From contig NC_073355.2 of NCBI RefSeq assembly GCF_027580225.2, positions 25,199,501 to 25,263,500 on the forward strand: a DNA stretch of 64,000 nucleotides, in the 5' to 3' direction. Positions 49,286-60,205 of the stretch are shown here, piece after piece. The position numbers were made by a program, and so were the translations under genes. The notes below the pieces were generated by a model. That model ran no database searches. It saw only the letters and a list, made by a program, of their open reading frames with translations, and was not told the DNA's origin. This DNA comes from Misgurnus anguillicaudatus. Taxonomy: Eukaryota > Chordata > Actinopteri > Cypriniformes > Cobitidae. Position 1 is the first letter of the stretch, and each line of letters begins with the position of its first letter.

Positions 49286-49635
49286 TTTGTCCGAATACAT
49301 AGTATTCGAAAAACAGTATGCGAAAAGTACCCGGACTACTTCCTGTTAGATTTTGCAGTGTGCATACGATGGACACCTTACTATCCCATGATGCCCCGGG
49401 AGAGGAATTATCCAACGAAAGAAGAAGAGGCATGCGGCTGTTTTCGCGCTGGAATGACATGACGTGATGACGACGTATGTCACGTGATGTAGCAACATGG
49501 CGGATGTAGTACATTTGAATCTCATTCATACTAACCGGATTCATCATATACAGTACCTACTGTTTTAACGGCAAGTAAGTAGGAACTTCATCTCATTCAG
49601 TACCTACTGAACAGTATGCGGTTTTGGACGCAGCC
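49286..49635. repeat. Dispersed repeat, family C copy 1
   Basis: The ends include GTCCGAATACATAGTATTCG and CAGTATGCGGTTTTGGACGC, partly inverted. The middle has CTATCCCATGATGCCCCGGG and GAGGAATTATCCAACG. A second copy in the other orientation lies at about 58500-58710. Non-coding. Confidence 0.6.
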
Positions 49636-49707
49636 GCTCTCTCTCTATGGCTCTGGGTGCATCACTTTACTTCTGAGATAACACCCGGGCAAAAGCTAGT
49701 CTCTATG

Positions 49708-49920
49708 CAGTGGTTCCCAATCCTGGTCCTCGAGGCCCCCCTGCCAGAAAGTTTTAGATGTCTCCTTATTTAACACACCTGATTTAACTTATCAGCTCGT
49801 TAGGGAGACATGTTTACCATTTTTTATGTAGGCTGATAAGTTGAATCAGGTGTTTTAAATAAGGAGACATCTAAAACTTTCTGTCAGGGAGGCCTCGAGG
49901 ACCAGGATTAGGAAACACTG
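49708..49920. mobile_element. hAT-type MITE immediately upstream of the tail exon
   Basis: 213 bp, ends CAGTGGTTCCCAATCCTGG and CCAGGATTAGGAAACACTG, with an almost perfect inverted body (GTTTTAGATGTCTCC and GGAGACATCTAAAAC). Flanks are CTCTATG and CTCTATAG, an 8-bp duplication with one base lost. It ends 20 bp before the first base of the tail exon. Confidence 0.85.
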
Positions 49921-49940
49921 CTCTATAGTGTGCTTCACAG

Positions 49941-50232
49941 GAGCACTCAAGCGCCATCCGTGTCATCCCGTGACACCAAAAATGAAGAGGATGATGAGGA
50001 CATCTATCAAAATGTGGAACTTGATAAGAAAGACTGTGAAAATGTGAGCAGCGATGACTCTGAACAGGATTATATTAATGTGGATCCAGATAATTTAAAA
50101 CAGGGTTATATGAACGCAGACACAGATGATTCTGAAGAGGATTATGTTAATGTTGATATAACAGAAAACAGAGCTATGGTAGACAGTAAATGTGATGATG
50201 ACCTCTATGAAAGTGTTATGGATAATGAGTGA
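49941..50232 (+). CDS. Exon: tyrosine-rich cytoplasmic tail with four YxN motifs
   Basis: The exon follows TGCTTCACAG and enters in phase 2. It is open for 96 codons to TGA at 50230-50232. It encodes an acidic tail with DEDIYQNVELD, EQDYINVDPD, KQGYMNADTD, EEDYVNVDIT and DDLYESVMD. Four tyrosines fit Y-x-N, the Grb2/Gads SH2 ligand pattern; none fits a strict ITIM, because position -2 is D, Q or E. Acidic residues precede several tyrosines. Attribution to the SRCR-Ig gene is inferred from strand, order, absence of another gene between, and the poly(A) signal after it. The connecting exon was not found, and the transmembrane exon's visible donor has another phase. Confidence 0.72.
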
Positions 50233-50544
50233 ACCTGAAATACAGTAGATTTTTAGAGATTGCAATTTTTATCAAAGATGGATTGGTACAGTACAAATGT
50301 TGATGATGTGATGATGATGTAGTTTGATGTAGCCCATCACTAATGTGGGGTCTCTTGATGCCACTGTCTGGTTACTGTAAAAGCTTTGTTTTCTCTTTTG
50401 TTTTCTTTAATTGTTTTCAGAATTATATATAAACAATATTGCTAATAAGATAAAGATTAAACTTTTTTCATTGTTAATGAAATGCTAAACTATGTTTTGC
50501 CATCAGAAATATCTTGATTATGTTTCCTGATGTTTTTGTGTATT

Positions 50545-50550
50545 AATAAA
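50545..50550 (+). terminator. Poly(A) signal of the long-tail transcript
   Basis: AATAAA 313 bp after the TGA of the tail exon, followed by GT-rich GGGGTGGTCGGTTGTCTTG as a downstream element. Confidence 0.75.
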
Positions 50551-50764
50551 GTGTGAAGATGGGGTGGTCGGTTGTCTTGTTTTAGGCTAAGGAAAAACAA
50601 CAGTACAATCTGATACATGCTGGAAACTTTTTAAAAAGGTTAATATTTTAACAGGCTCTGATTTTTAACTCCAGCATTAATTACCAATGCAAACAGCCAA
50701 CCAAATTGTTGCAGCATCTGTCTGTTATCTCACTAGAAACACTGTGTCTTAAGTTGTACTACAG

Positions 50765-50770
50765 TATAAA
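50765..50770 (+). promoter_or_regulatory. TATA-like box before a signal-peptide exon
   Basis: TATAAA in CAGTATAAAATG, 195 bp before the ATG at 50960. A purine-rich GACAGAGAAGTGGG at about 50814 resembles a weak ETS-type site. A comparable AAGGAAGTGGGC lies upstream of the 62227 exon. Confidence 0.4.
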
Positions 50771-50959
50771 ATGAAGAGCCATCAGAGTTGTGAAAACACC
50801 CACAGGCCAGGGACAGAGAAGTGGGTTTAGTAAGTGGTTGTGGCAGGATCATGGACAAATGCATTTTTATAATCATCAGCAGCATTTCTTTTTAAGGCAA
50901 CAAAGAAGATAAACTTCATACTGTATGTTCTGTTCAGTCCGAAAGAGAACAAACGGATC

Positions 50960-50990
50960 ATGCTGAGATCTCTTCTTACATTAATATTGG
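50960..50990 (+). CDS. Orphan signal-peptide exon 1 of a paralogous receptor
   Basis: ATG plus 28 nt encodes MLRSLLTLILG with donor GTAAATTA. It matches in length, phase and donor the exon at 62227-62257 (MRRFLLTLILG). It starts about 410 bp after the poly(A) signal of the SRCR-Ig gene. No matching second signal-peptide exon or receptor domain was found before 62.2 kb, so it is either a relic or an alternative first exon for the downstream gene. Confidence 0.55.
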
Positions 50991-50999
50991 GTAAATTAC

Positions 51000-53777
51000 A
51001 TTTTCAAACTGCCTTTACAAATATTTTGTAGTCCGTTAAAAAATGTATACAAATATGAACACAAAGATTTTTTACTTTAACATGACTGAGGGAGCAGCTG
51101 GTTAACACATCTGAGAAACTTGTGCTTGTGATAGAAGTTGACAATATGTGTGAATATAGAAATATTACTCACATATAGTAGAAATCAGGGGCGTCGGAAT
51201 AAGTTTAACATTGGGGGGGACACATATCGGAAACCTGACAGATCCGTTAATGGCTTGAACAGAAATATGTCATAAATGAAAATGGGTCAGGGGTGAAAAT
51301 AGTGAGAAGGATAATACCCCTCTAGGGGGGTCTGGGGGTATGCTCCCCCACAAGGAAATTTTATCCGTCAATCTGATGCATTTTGAGATGCATTTTTTGC
51401 CATTGATGTCATATTGAAGTCGCCTGAGGCATATATATATATATTTATACAACAGTTCTTTCTGGTTCTCGAATCTGATTGGCTAAGAGGCGTGCAATAT
51501 TCTACTGATAACGGCACAGTAACCGCTTCACCTTTCGTATCATTCCGCCACCTAGTGAATGGAGGTCCTCTAAACAGGCTCATCTCTGAATGGAAAAACT
51601 GCCCACACATGGACACACACAAACACGCTGTTCTGAATCACTCTCCGTGTGTCTCATTAGTTCACTAGCTCGTAAATCAGTCTGTGAATACCAAGTTATT
51701 ATTCCGTCAAAGATCAGCGCTCTTGGATGTTACGTTAAACTTAATGGAAGTTATGTCTTGTCACATCGTGTGGACGATTAACACATGGAAAGAGGAATGT
51801 AACTTGAACTATTTTTTCTGGAGGAATATCTCTTCCCAGAACGCGAAAACACTGTAAGCACCGCAGCTTTTAAATGCGGACATTGATCATTTACTTTATC
51901 ATGACGTGACTATTAAAACATGTTATGAGATATCGCCACTGGTATATTTATAAGCAGCATGCAAAAACATCTATCTGACACTTATAAAAAACTGTTTTAT
52001 ATAGTACTGACAAGAACAAAGTTTAATAATAATAATCGAGTGCTCGTATCGCGTTAAGAATAAATGGGAAAGCAATAGTAACGTTATACAAGTATAGTTT
52101 TATTAACTTTTACCTCGCACCAAAACAATATCAACACTAAATATGCATAAAAAAACAAGTAATAGTTTGATCATGACACCAAATACTGCTGATTTGATCT
52201 CATTTTGACGAGATGTCAGAGATGTAGCCCAGAAAGAGCTGTGACGTCCGCTCATGCTTTGGTTCTCATTCGTACCGAATCTCACTAAGCAAACGTTCAA
52301 ACAGCCAGGCGCTATCTTTACTAATCGACTGCAGATTTAAATATAATACATATACATTCTCGACTGCACTAATCTTAAAACTACACTTTGTGACCAAGAA
52401 ACGGTAATATAAAGAAACGGCTTTTCCGTCCATTGAGTTGTTATGAGATTCAAAGCAGCCGAAAGGGTTACCTGTCATTCTGGCCGCCCTCAAATCCGTG
52501 GCGGAAGAAGTAGTTCTCAAACAAAGAGGCTTTTAAAATAACTCCGTTGTTGTTTTCTAGTTTTCGTTTTTCAAACGTGTGCAGTCGAACTGTTGTATAA
52601 AAGCAATATTGCTCTCGGAGTCGTGTGATATAGCTCTATATCATCACAGCTGTGATTGCCTCCGGCACTCGGCCTACGGCCTCTGGCCTTATCTCAGCCG
52701 TGATGATATAGAGCTATATCACACTCCTACTCGAGCGATATTGCTTAAATATATATATCCCCTCCAATATTGGAGACAGTCGCATTTGTCCCCCTAAAAA
52801 TTTTATACTGCGCATTTGTCACATTTGTCCCCCTAAAAGTTTTATTATATACCCCTATAAATTTTATATATTTTCTTTATTAAAGTGGGTTATTTAGTCG
52901 TTTCGTCTCAATTTAATATGCCTCAGAAGCATTTCCAACTTTGCTTGGACATTCTCGTGCGTGATTCACAGTCTGTAACTTATGTGTGTTTTAATTAAAG
53001 ACAAACTATGGAGTTATTTTACCTTAATATAACAGCTTCAAAGTTATTTCGGTGGTAAACAAAGTCATAGTAGGGCGAATCATCCTCCTGTTGAAGCTCG
53101 GGGAGGACACCGCTGTCCCTCAAGCAATGCAAGCTTGAGGGAACCACCCCTGACAAATCTCGCGAGAATCACGACTTGCTTTATGGCTTGTTCGACTTTG
53201 TGCGGCGCTGCAAGGACCGACCGCCGGATGACGTCAAAGTACCGCGAGAATGATCCAAGACGGCACTATGACGTCATCCAATATAACAACTGCACGCGCG
53301 ACTTTGAGACGTGAGGCTAAACGATTTAAAAGTTAAGAAAGCGCGTTCGGAAGAGAGTAGGAAAAGAGTAGGAAAAGTTTTTACTCGTTGGCGTGAGCTA
53401 AAAGACAGCACTGGATGCAACATAGATGCTGATCTGGCGATCTTGTTGAAGGACTAGTAAGTAAATCTCTTACAGTATTTGTAAACTTGTTTGCGGTCTA
53501 TGTTGTATGTTGTTGCGCTTGCTTGTAGTATGTCATGTTTGTCAATATCTCACATATCTCACATAATTATCAGGACATAAATAAGCCTAGAGGTTGTAAA
53601 TAGTGTAAACATGCACAATTTGCAAACTATTATGATAAATAGCAAAAATCATGTATAGTGACATTATAACGAACAATGTTATGAAATAATGCAACGTACA
53701 CAATTAACTTTGTCATGGCATTTTGTAATGTTTACATTACAATAAAAGAACACAAATGAAATGATACCGTAGACATA
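51000..53777. other. Repeat-rich stretch without recognised gene
   Basis: It contains a segment starting CAGGGGCGTCGGAATAAG at 51187, an AT microsatellite near 51433, a repeat with TTCTTTCTGGTTCTCGAATC from about 51455, a palindrome (52600-52750, separate) and a GC-richer part at 53100-53470 with TCTCGCGAGA and GACGTCA words. Open frames here are short and lack domain or splice support. Confidence 0.5.
52600..52750. repeat. Palindromic element, hairpin 1
   Basis: Long inverted repeat: GTGTGATATAGCTCTATATC at about 52623 pairs with GATATAGAGCTATATCACAC at about 52705, and AGCAATATTGCTC with GAGCGATATTGCTT outside. A short loop of CGGCCTACGGCC-type sequence lies between. Confidence 0.85.
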
Positions 53778-54290
53778 GGGGCCAGTCACACCAAAAGCCT
53801 TTTTTGAATGATATTCTATGGGCAGGGCGCGTTTGCGCGCTGTTTATGCGCGCCGAGCGCCTTGCGTTTTTTTCCCGCCTGCTGCGCACGCGTTTTTGAA
53901 GGAGCGCTGAGAGCGGAGAAGCGCCCGACGTCATTCGCGTCTTTCAATTGTCCAATCGAATGAGTGGAGAGGCGGGCCTTACATTGTGGTGAGGGAAGTT
54001 TACAGTTGCTTTGAAGAACCGGATTCCACTCGCTCACTCTCTTCTGAGTGTTCGTGGACGTCTCACTCTCAAACAAGGTCAGAGCAAGCCTCCTCTTTTT
54101 AAAGTTTCTGCTAATATGACAGTTAACAGCAAAAGAGCGCTCACGCTTCAATATTTGATTGACAAGACAGCTGACTCGGTGGTTGCTTAGCAATATGAAA
54201 AACCGCGTCGCACTGCTCTTTTTTAAAAAAGGCAGTGAGTCGCGCCCTGTGTTTGCAAGCGTTTAAAGCACTTTTGGTGTGACTGGCCCC
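53778..54290. mobile_element. MITE with GGGGCCAGTCACACC ends
   Basis: 513 bp beginning GGGGCCAGTCACACCAAAAG and ending CTTTTGGTGTGACTGGCCCC, a perfect 20-bp inverted repeat. ATA adjoins both ends, a possible 3-bp target duplication as in PIF/Harbinger elements. Internal sequence is GC-rich with GCGC words. No credible coding region. Confidence 0.82.
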
Positions 54291-57159
54291 ATAGACTATA
54301 GACTGTTTACTTGTGATTTAGGTGTAATCATGTAAAAACGTTGTAACTTAAGCCAGCAAACGTGGTAGGCTACTTTATTATTATATGCACTCTACACTTG
54401 GAATAAACTTCTTATTATCCTATTAACATCATCTGTAGTTTAGTTGACTATGCAGTAGCCTAATATTTGTATAAAATTGTGAAACATTACCTGGTCATTA
54501 TCTTCGGAGGTGAACTAGAGTGGGAAATTACGACAGTTGCAAGTATTCTCCAGCAACTTGAGGGGTCGCTGTTTGACAAAAACGCCGAAAATGCATAGAG
54601 CGGCTTTAACTTATTTGTTAAAGTATATGATGTTGACTGGAAACTACAGCTTACAGAATCTATGTAAGATTTTTTTTTGTCACACGTAGATTAATATGAA
54701 GGGGATAGCGTTTTTAACCCTTAGTGCAGGAGTCACGAGTGTTTTGTTTAAACTTTAAAGGACTGTGTTAAAACTAAAGTAAAGCTGTAAATTAACAAAC
54801 TATTAATAAACATATGTTGTAGGCATAAAAGTTATAAATTAGGAGATTAGCTATCATTTTGACAAATGGCTCAAATCAATACCGTAGGCTATATTCACAC
54901 AAAACCATACTTGTATTCAGGGGCGTAGCAAGCTTTTCAAAAGTGCTGGGGATGGATGGATGAAATTTTAATTTTGACATAAACACACCAGACACACGCA
55001 TACATGCACCTGGGATGGAAATAAGCACCACCCATGACACAAACTCACACACATGCTCTCTTCCTTCACCTCTTTCACAAACTGTAACATTCCTTTTTCA
55101 TTGCTCACCTGTGAACCTTCCTGTGCTCTTTCTAAAACTGATGCCTCCAGCAACCTCATCTTCTAAACAAGGGTGCATTGGTAAAAAAAAGGCTGTGGAA
55201 CTAGCAAACCTATAGTGAATATTGAAAAGTAATATCATGAAATTAATGCAACAATATATGATATAACATATAAAACGAGATTACTCTGTTTTTTTCCAGA
55301 AATCTCGTTTTTTTGGTTTTGCATTCCAATAAATATCAATTAAACTGCAGTTGGTTGTTTTGATTTAAACTTTCATAACTTAAAAAATACAGCTAAGTAG
55401 CACCATAAGTAAGCAATAAGGTACGAGAGGCTGTGCTGTATCGTGAATAAGTAGGCACGACGCGAAGCGGAGTGCCTGCAACCCCTTCAGCCGTTACTTA
55501 TTCACGATACAGCACTTGCCTCGAGTACCTTATTGCTTTTATAAAACGGTTACCACACAATATTAAAGTAAAAAAAAATATTAGTGCAACTTTCATGAAG
55601 TTAAATCAATAAAAGCATTCCTTCCGCTAGAAAAAAATAGTCCCTGACTGCGAACAACAACATGAAAGCTCAAAAAAAAACAACAAACTGTTCTCAGACT
55701 TTGTCTCATTATATGTTTATGTGTTGCTAAGGGTGTTGCTAAGGGCGCAGTGATATTAAATAGAACTGTTGGGTGAAGCGGTCATAGCAGTGTTTTATTG
55801 TGAATAAAGCACACCTATTGACCAATCAGAATCAAGGATTGGAACTAACCGTTTTATAAAACAAAATAATAACATGATAACATAATAATAAACATGTTTT
55901 GACAAAAATGTTTAAAACTGAGTTATCTCATTTTGCAAAGAAACTCTTCATATAATGGTAATAGGCTACTGTTGTTTAATGTCAACATCTTTCAGCATTC
56001 AACTTCACTTACAGGATTTCTCTTGAAAAAGATGTCAATCTTCTCTGCCTCTTTCTTTCCTGTATCTTACTGATACTGCGTGACTAAAAGATAGTGGTAA
56101 GCTTGATAGTGACATGGGTCTGACAGGACTGTGGCTGCTAAATTTTGCTTCCTTTCTTTGGTGGTCTAAATAATGTAACAATTTACGGTTTTTACATTAA
56201 AATAATATAGGCTACACTTTTCTTTTATTGTTTGCATACTTGTAGAAGAACTATGCCATAATTTTAATTTTTTTCTCCTCAACTGGTACAATCAAACACA
56301 ACAGGTTAGTATCCACAAAGTATTTAGCTAATCAATAATGCTCAAAATATCAAAATCATTTGCACTAGCAATAAAGCCATGAATACACTGCTTAACAATG
56401 CCAGTTTGTCCCTCCTCCTTGTCAATTCCCTGCCTTCTTCATCACAGTTACTTTATACATTGCATGCCACATACTGTAAGGTGACCAGATGTTTTAAATG
56501 AAAACCGGGGACATTTCCTAGTTCAATGGTCAAAATATTATTAAAATCCCATTAGTTGTTACCTAAGAAATAAAAGTAAATAAAAATGGGGACAAAAGTT
56601 TTTTGAAAGTTTTCTTATTTTTATTGTTGTGGGTTCACTGCAAAAAATTACTTACTTCTTACTTAATAGTATTTTTGTCTTGTTTTTAGTACAAATATCT
56701 AAAAATTCTAAAGCCAAAATGCATTTTCTTGATAAGCAAAATCAAGATCAAAAACCCCTAACAAAAAACTGCCAAAAAACTGGCTTTAAGACAAAAAATT
56801 ATAAATTGAAGTAGATTTCTGCTTAAAACATGCAAAAAATCTGCCAATGGGGTAAGACATTTTTTTCTTGGATTAAGTGTTGGCAATTTTTTTTCAGCAC
56901 AAATGTAATATTTTTGGTCTAAAAAGTACACTAATCTTCTTATTTTGCCTACCAAGAAAATGCTATCTGAATTAAGAGTTTTTTGATATTTACTGAAAAC
57001 AAGAGAAAAATACTAATAAAACAGTTTTATAATGTGTTTTTTTTTTTGCCTTTTTAATACTTTTCTTATTTATAAGAAAATATTCATATTTATCTTTTCT
57101 ATTTTCTTCAGTTGTTTCCTCTTATTCTGCTTTATTTTGTATACTTTTTTGATTATAGT
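54291..57159. other. AT-rich stretch without recognised gene
   Basis: Includes CAGGGGCGTAGCAAGC at about 54918 (a transposon-end type sequence), a strong hairpin element (55405-55550, listed separately), and low-complexity A/T runs at 56640-57160. No frame with domain or splice evidence. Confidence 0.5.
55405..55550. repeat. Palindromic element, hairpin 2
   Basis: GTGCTGTATCGTGAATAAGT-like sequence near 55428-55451 pairs with ACTTATTCACGATACAGCAC near 55496-55516, and AGCAATAAGGTAC with GTACCTTATTGCTT outside. TTTTATAAAACGGTT follows at 55539, and AACCGTTTTATAAAAC recurs at 55847, so the hairpin may be one end of an element reaching to about 55862. Confidence 0.8.
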
Positions 57160-57305
57160 GATTATCGCAATTCCCAACTTGACATGGTCCACAAGTAGTC
57201 CATATGCCGGCAAATGATCACAAGCTGGGAATCGAACTTGCGAAAAGTGTTGAATGTGCGAAAGCACCACATGTCGTTGCGCTGCCCACAACACCATCAG
57301 CTCCT
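57160..57305 (-). mobile_element. tRNA-like SINE head
   Basis: On the minus strand a B-box-like AAGTTCGATTCCC (57225-57237) lies about 40 bp downstream of an A-box-like TGTTGTGGGCAGCGCAAC. The adjoining TGTATACTTTTTTGATTATA (57137 onwards on the + strand) recurs at about 60873, suggesting a second fragment of the same repeat. It is not a functional tRNA: there is no cloverleaf closing stem. Confidence 0.55.
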
Positions 57306-58499
57306 ACGGTAAAACTAATCTTGCATTTAGTGATGACGCTGGTAATGACGATTCTCTCAGACCAATCAGTTATCTACAGTGCTTTCACATCACATTTTAG
57401 CATCAGCTCAAAAGCCCCCAAAAGTGAGCTGAAAATCTTCATCCTGGTTGTCCACCAGTTTCCATCCCCAAATATGGTTGGGGGTGTGGTTTAAGTAGTC
57501 AAGGATGTATTTTGTTTGAACAAAATGGAAGAAACTTTGCTGCCAACAACATTTCAATGAGGCAAGCAATATCAAATGTCAGTATTCTCTTCCACCATCT
57601 TCTTATAACAATTTTGAATTTAGTTAGGTTTAGTATAATGCCACTTTTATACTCAAACACATCTATAGAGGATACATTACATATGTAATACCTTATTCAA
57701 ATAAATAACCATTTTAGAGGACTCACACACAGGCCTCTGTTCGGGCTAATTCAGAGTTGTTTTGATCAGTTACACAACTCCAATTTAAGTTATTTTTGGT
57801 GCAATACATTTTACATTTGAATGTCAAGTCTGTGTTGTAGCAAGAAAAGGGTATGTGTCTTAAAACACATTTTGAGTAGGAGTTACATGGCATAGGCTAC
57901 ATCTTTACATCTCTGGTTCACCCCAAACAAAGTTAAAACCTTACAGTAATCTCACAAAATCATGTATTCCATAAGTATATAATCATGTCAGTGAAATTTA
58001 GTCCAATGGATTCATAGACCCATAAATTATGGGGTTAAACACCAAGATTGCTTGGCTAGGTCAAATAATGAAGGAGTTAGGATGTTTTAAGGGCTTCCTG
58101 CCTGTCTTGGACGCCATCTTGAAAATTACACTTTTCTAGTGGTCAAACTTTGGTAAACTTTTAGTATGTTATTAGGGACACCTAATACTAAAAAACAGCT
58201 GAGAAACCTTTGTTAGAATTTTTTAGGGTTAGGTGTTTTTTCATATATGCAGCCACCTATTGAGACACATGCTGCTTGTGAAGGGAATCTGGTGGTGTGC
58301 TGTCATGACCACAAAGCAGCACTCCACACTTAGGACCAAAACTGTTAAATCACACTTTTTGTCATCGTGTTTGTCTCTCACATTTTGAAAATCTGTCATG
58401 ATCACCTTTTGATTAAATACAAGATATTTACAACTATTTAATTATCAAAATATACCTAATTTATATAAATCATTATTCTGATTTTGGAATAAACAATAT
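57306..58499. other. AT-rich stretch, nothing recognised
   Basis: No repeat ends, exon or RNA gene could be supported in this interval. Confidence 0.5.
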
Positions 58500-58710
58500 G
58501 TTTTTGAGGTCTCACACCATTCCTTCTTCTTCATTGGATAACTCCTCTCCCGGGGGCTCATGGGATAGTAAAATGTCCATTGAGTAAACACTTGGGGATA
58601 TTGCCAGACATAGTATGTGATCCGGGTACTTTTGCCGACATACTACTCGCCTGGTCCACTGCTTTTTGCCTACTATATAGTAAGGAAGTAGGTGGTTTTG
58701 GACACAGCAC
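58500..58710. repeat. Dispersed repeat, family C copy 2
   Basis: Shares CCGGGGGCTCATGGGATAGT (inverted against the copy at 49286) and GGATAACTCCTCTCC, and ends GTAGGTGGTTTTGGACAC. Partial copy. Confidence 0.55.
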
Positions 58711-58818
58711 AAGTATGTGCTCTTCAATGATTGGCCCAATGATGTTAGCCTGTTCTGATGTCGTACATACTCTTACCTGTAATCATATCAGTAAATTGAT
58801 ATGATTGTTCTACATACA

Positions 58819-58892
58819 TCTCTATCTATCTCTATCTATCTATATCTATCTACATCTTTCTCTATGTCTATCTATATCTATTTCTATCACTA
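58819..58892. repeat. (TCTA)n-rich microsatellite
   Basis: Imperfect run of TCTATC and TCTATCTA units. Confidence 0.9.
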
Positions 58893-59123
58893 GCTGTTTC
58901 TCAATGAGTACGTTTACATGCATAGAATAAGCGGATAACTATCAAAAATCTGCTTATTCCAGAAAACTGTTTTCATGCGTTTACATGCAAATCAATAAGC
59001 CGGCTATGCAGACAACTTCGTTTACATGGGACTTGCAAAATTATCAGTTTTCTCACAGGCAGTGACGTCACCACCTATAGTACACAATAGTTGTTCAAAA
59101 AGTCAACGGTATATCTGTCTTAA

Positions 59124-59338
59124 AGGCGGAGTCCACGATGTTTGAAAAACGCGTTGGAAAGGAGACGGGCCGACTACCAAAACACACTTATAGCCAATCA
59201 AATCAAATCAAATGCCGGGTTGTGTATGTGTGGGGCGGGTCTATCAACAGAAGGTCCAGATTCTATTGGGGTAGGGGCGTGTTTGTTTAGGTGATTTCAA
59301 ATATCAACATTGGCTTTCATACATCATGGACTCCGCCT
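59124..59338. mobile_element. TTAA-flanked MITE, 215 bp
   Basis: Begins AGGCGGAGTCCACGATGTTT and ends CATCATGGACTCCGCCT, inverted copies, with TTAA at 59120-59123 and 59339-59342. Confidence 0.85.
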
Positions 59339-59572
59339 TTAAGGTGTACTGTTGTATCTCTTCTCGTGTGTGCAGAACCTGTAAATGTAACATGAGCTGC
59401 TATTTTAACAGTTTCTTTGCCAACTGCTTTAGTCGAACAGAGACTTTTGTGCGTTACTTTGCGCTTACTTCCGCGTGTGACGTTTATCTTTCATACACGG
59501 AGACATGCGCATATGGACAAAACCGTGAGAACGCCGGTTAAGGTGTTTACATGCCACGCGAAATCGGCTTAA

Positions 59573-60061
59573 CTCTTTCACAGCCAGTGTTTTAAAAAAA
59601 AGTTGCCAGCCAGCGCCAGCGCCTTTCATGATTTTCACCAAAGTTTAATGCCTTCCAGAAAATGTTCTTCTTTAAATATATAAACATACAATATACCAAA
59701 TGAAAGAACAGACCCTCTGCTTTAAAAAAAAAACCGTTTCTTCCTACCTTCAGTGGTTCTTTTGGAAACCACTTTTGAATATGGGTAGGTTTATGCAAAA
59801 ACACCACATTTTGAGCAAAAAGCAGAGATAATTCCATTTTTGTGACGGACTTTTCATAGAGATCCCATTCAGAGCGATCTTTAAAACAGACACGGACATG
59901 CAGCTGCTTGCCATAGGGCAATACTTCCGGGTTTAAAAAGTTGCGGAAGGGCGACACCTGGTGGATAATAGCGGTATTGCGCAAAGACGGAAAATCTTGT
60001 CATTGGCGGGGAAGCGTTTTCTCTTAATTGACGAGATATCTCGTCAATGGCGGGGAAAGAG
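59573..60061. mobile_element. TTAA-flanked MITE, 489 bp
   Basis: Begins CTCTTTCACAGCCAGTG and ends GTCAATGGCGGGGAAAGAG, imperfect inverted copies, with TTAA at 59569-59572 and 60062-60065. An inner near-palindrome, ACGAGATATCTCGT, is at about 60031. Confidence 0.78.
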
Positions 60062-60205
60062 TTAATGAGCAAAAAACTACCTGTGCCGATCGGTTTTTGC
60101 TTACGCCGTTTATGGGCTTTCCCAGATTAAAAAAAAAAAACATTTACGCGTTTACATGACCCTACGTGTTATCAGTTTATTAAGCATAATCGGCGTAAGA
60201 TGAAG

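Larger units (their letters stand above)
38344..49940. other. Long intron between transmembrane and tail exons
   Basis: About 11.6 kb, mostly transposons listed separately (a 7-kb hAT with nested elements, MITEs, a TTAA element). About 40630-40820 is a low-complexity run of TTTAGTC/TAGTCTTAG words; 48690-49180 is GC-richer, with a TATA-like GTATAAAGG near 48840, and may be an LTR or promoter-like repeat. I could not find the small exon that a phase-1 to phase-2 transition would require. Confidence 0.5.
58909..60205. mobile_element. Composite repeat with CGTTTACATG end words
   Basis: ACGTTTACATGCATAGAATAAG, CGTTTACATGCAAATC and CGTTTACATGGG occur at the left and GCGTTTACATGACC with ATAATCGGCGTAAG at the right. 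The interior is split by two TTAA-flanked MITEs (59124-59338 and 59573-60061). Exact boundaries were not determined. Confidence 0.5.

Noticed and set aside
49941..50232. Reading the tail tyrosines as ITIM or ITAM motifs
   Set aside because: A strict ITIM needs I, V, L or S two residues before Tyr; here the residue is D, Q or E. No YxxL pair with ITAM spacing is present. The Y-x-N pattern fits better.
53816..54193. 125-codon minus-strand open frame
   Set aside because: It lies wholly inside the MITE with GGGGCCAGTCACACC ends, is GC-driven, and shows no domain.
57160..57305. Functional tRNA gene on the minus strand
   Set aside because: The GTTCGATTCCC box is convincing, but no full cloverleaf could be drawn and part of the flank is repeated at 60.87 kb; SINE-derived is more likely.
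59592..59984. 130-codon minus-strand open frame
   Set aside because: It falls within the 489-bp TTAA-flanked MITE, so it is probably a chance frame of a non-coding element.
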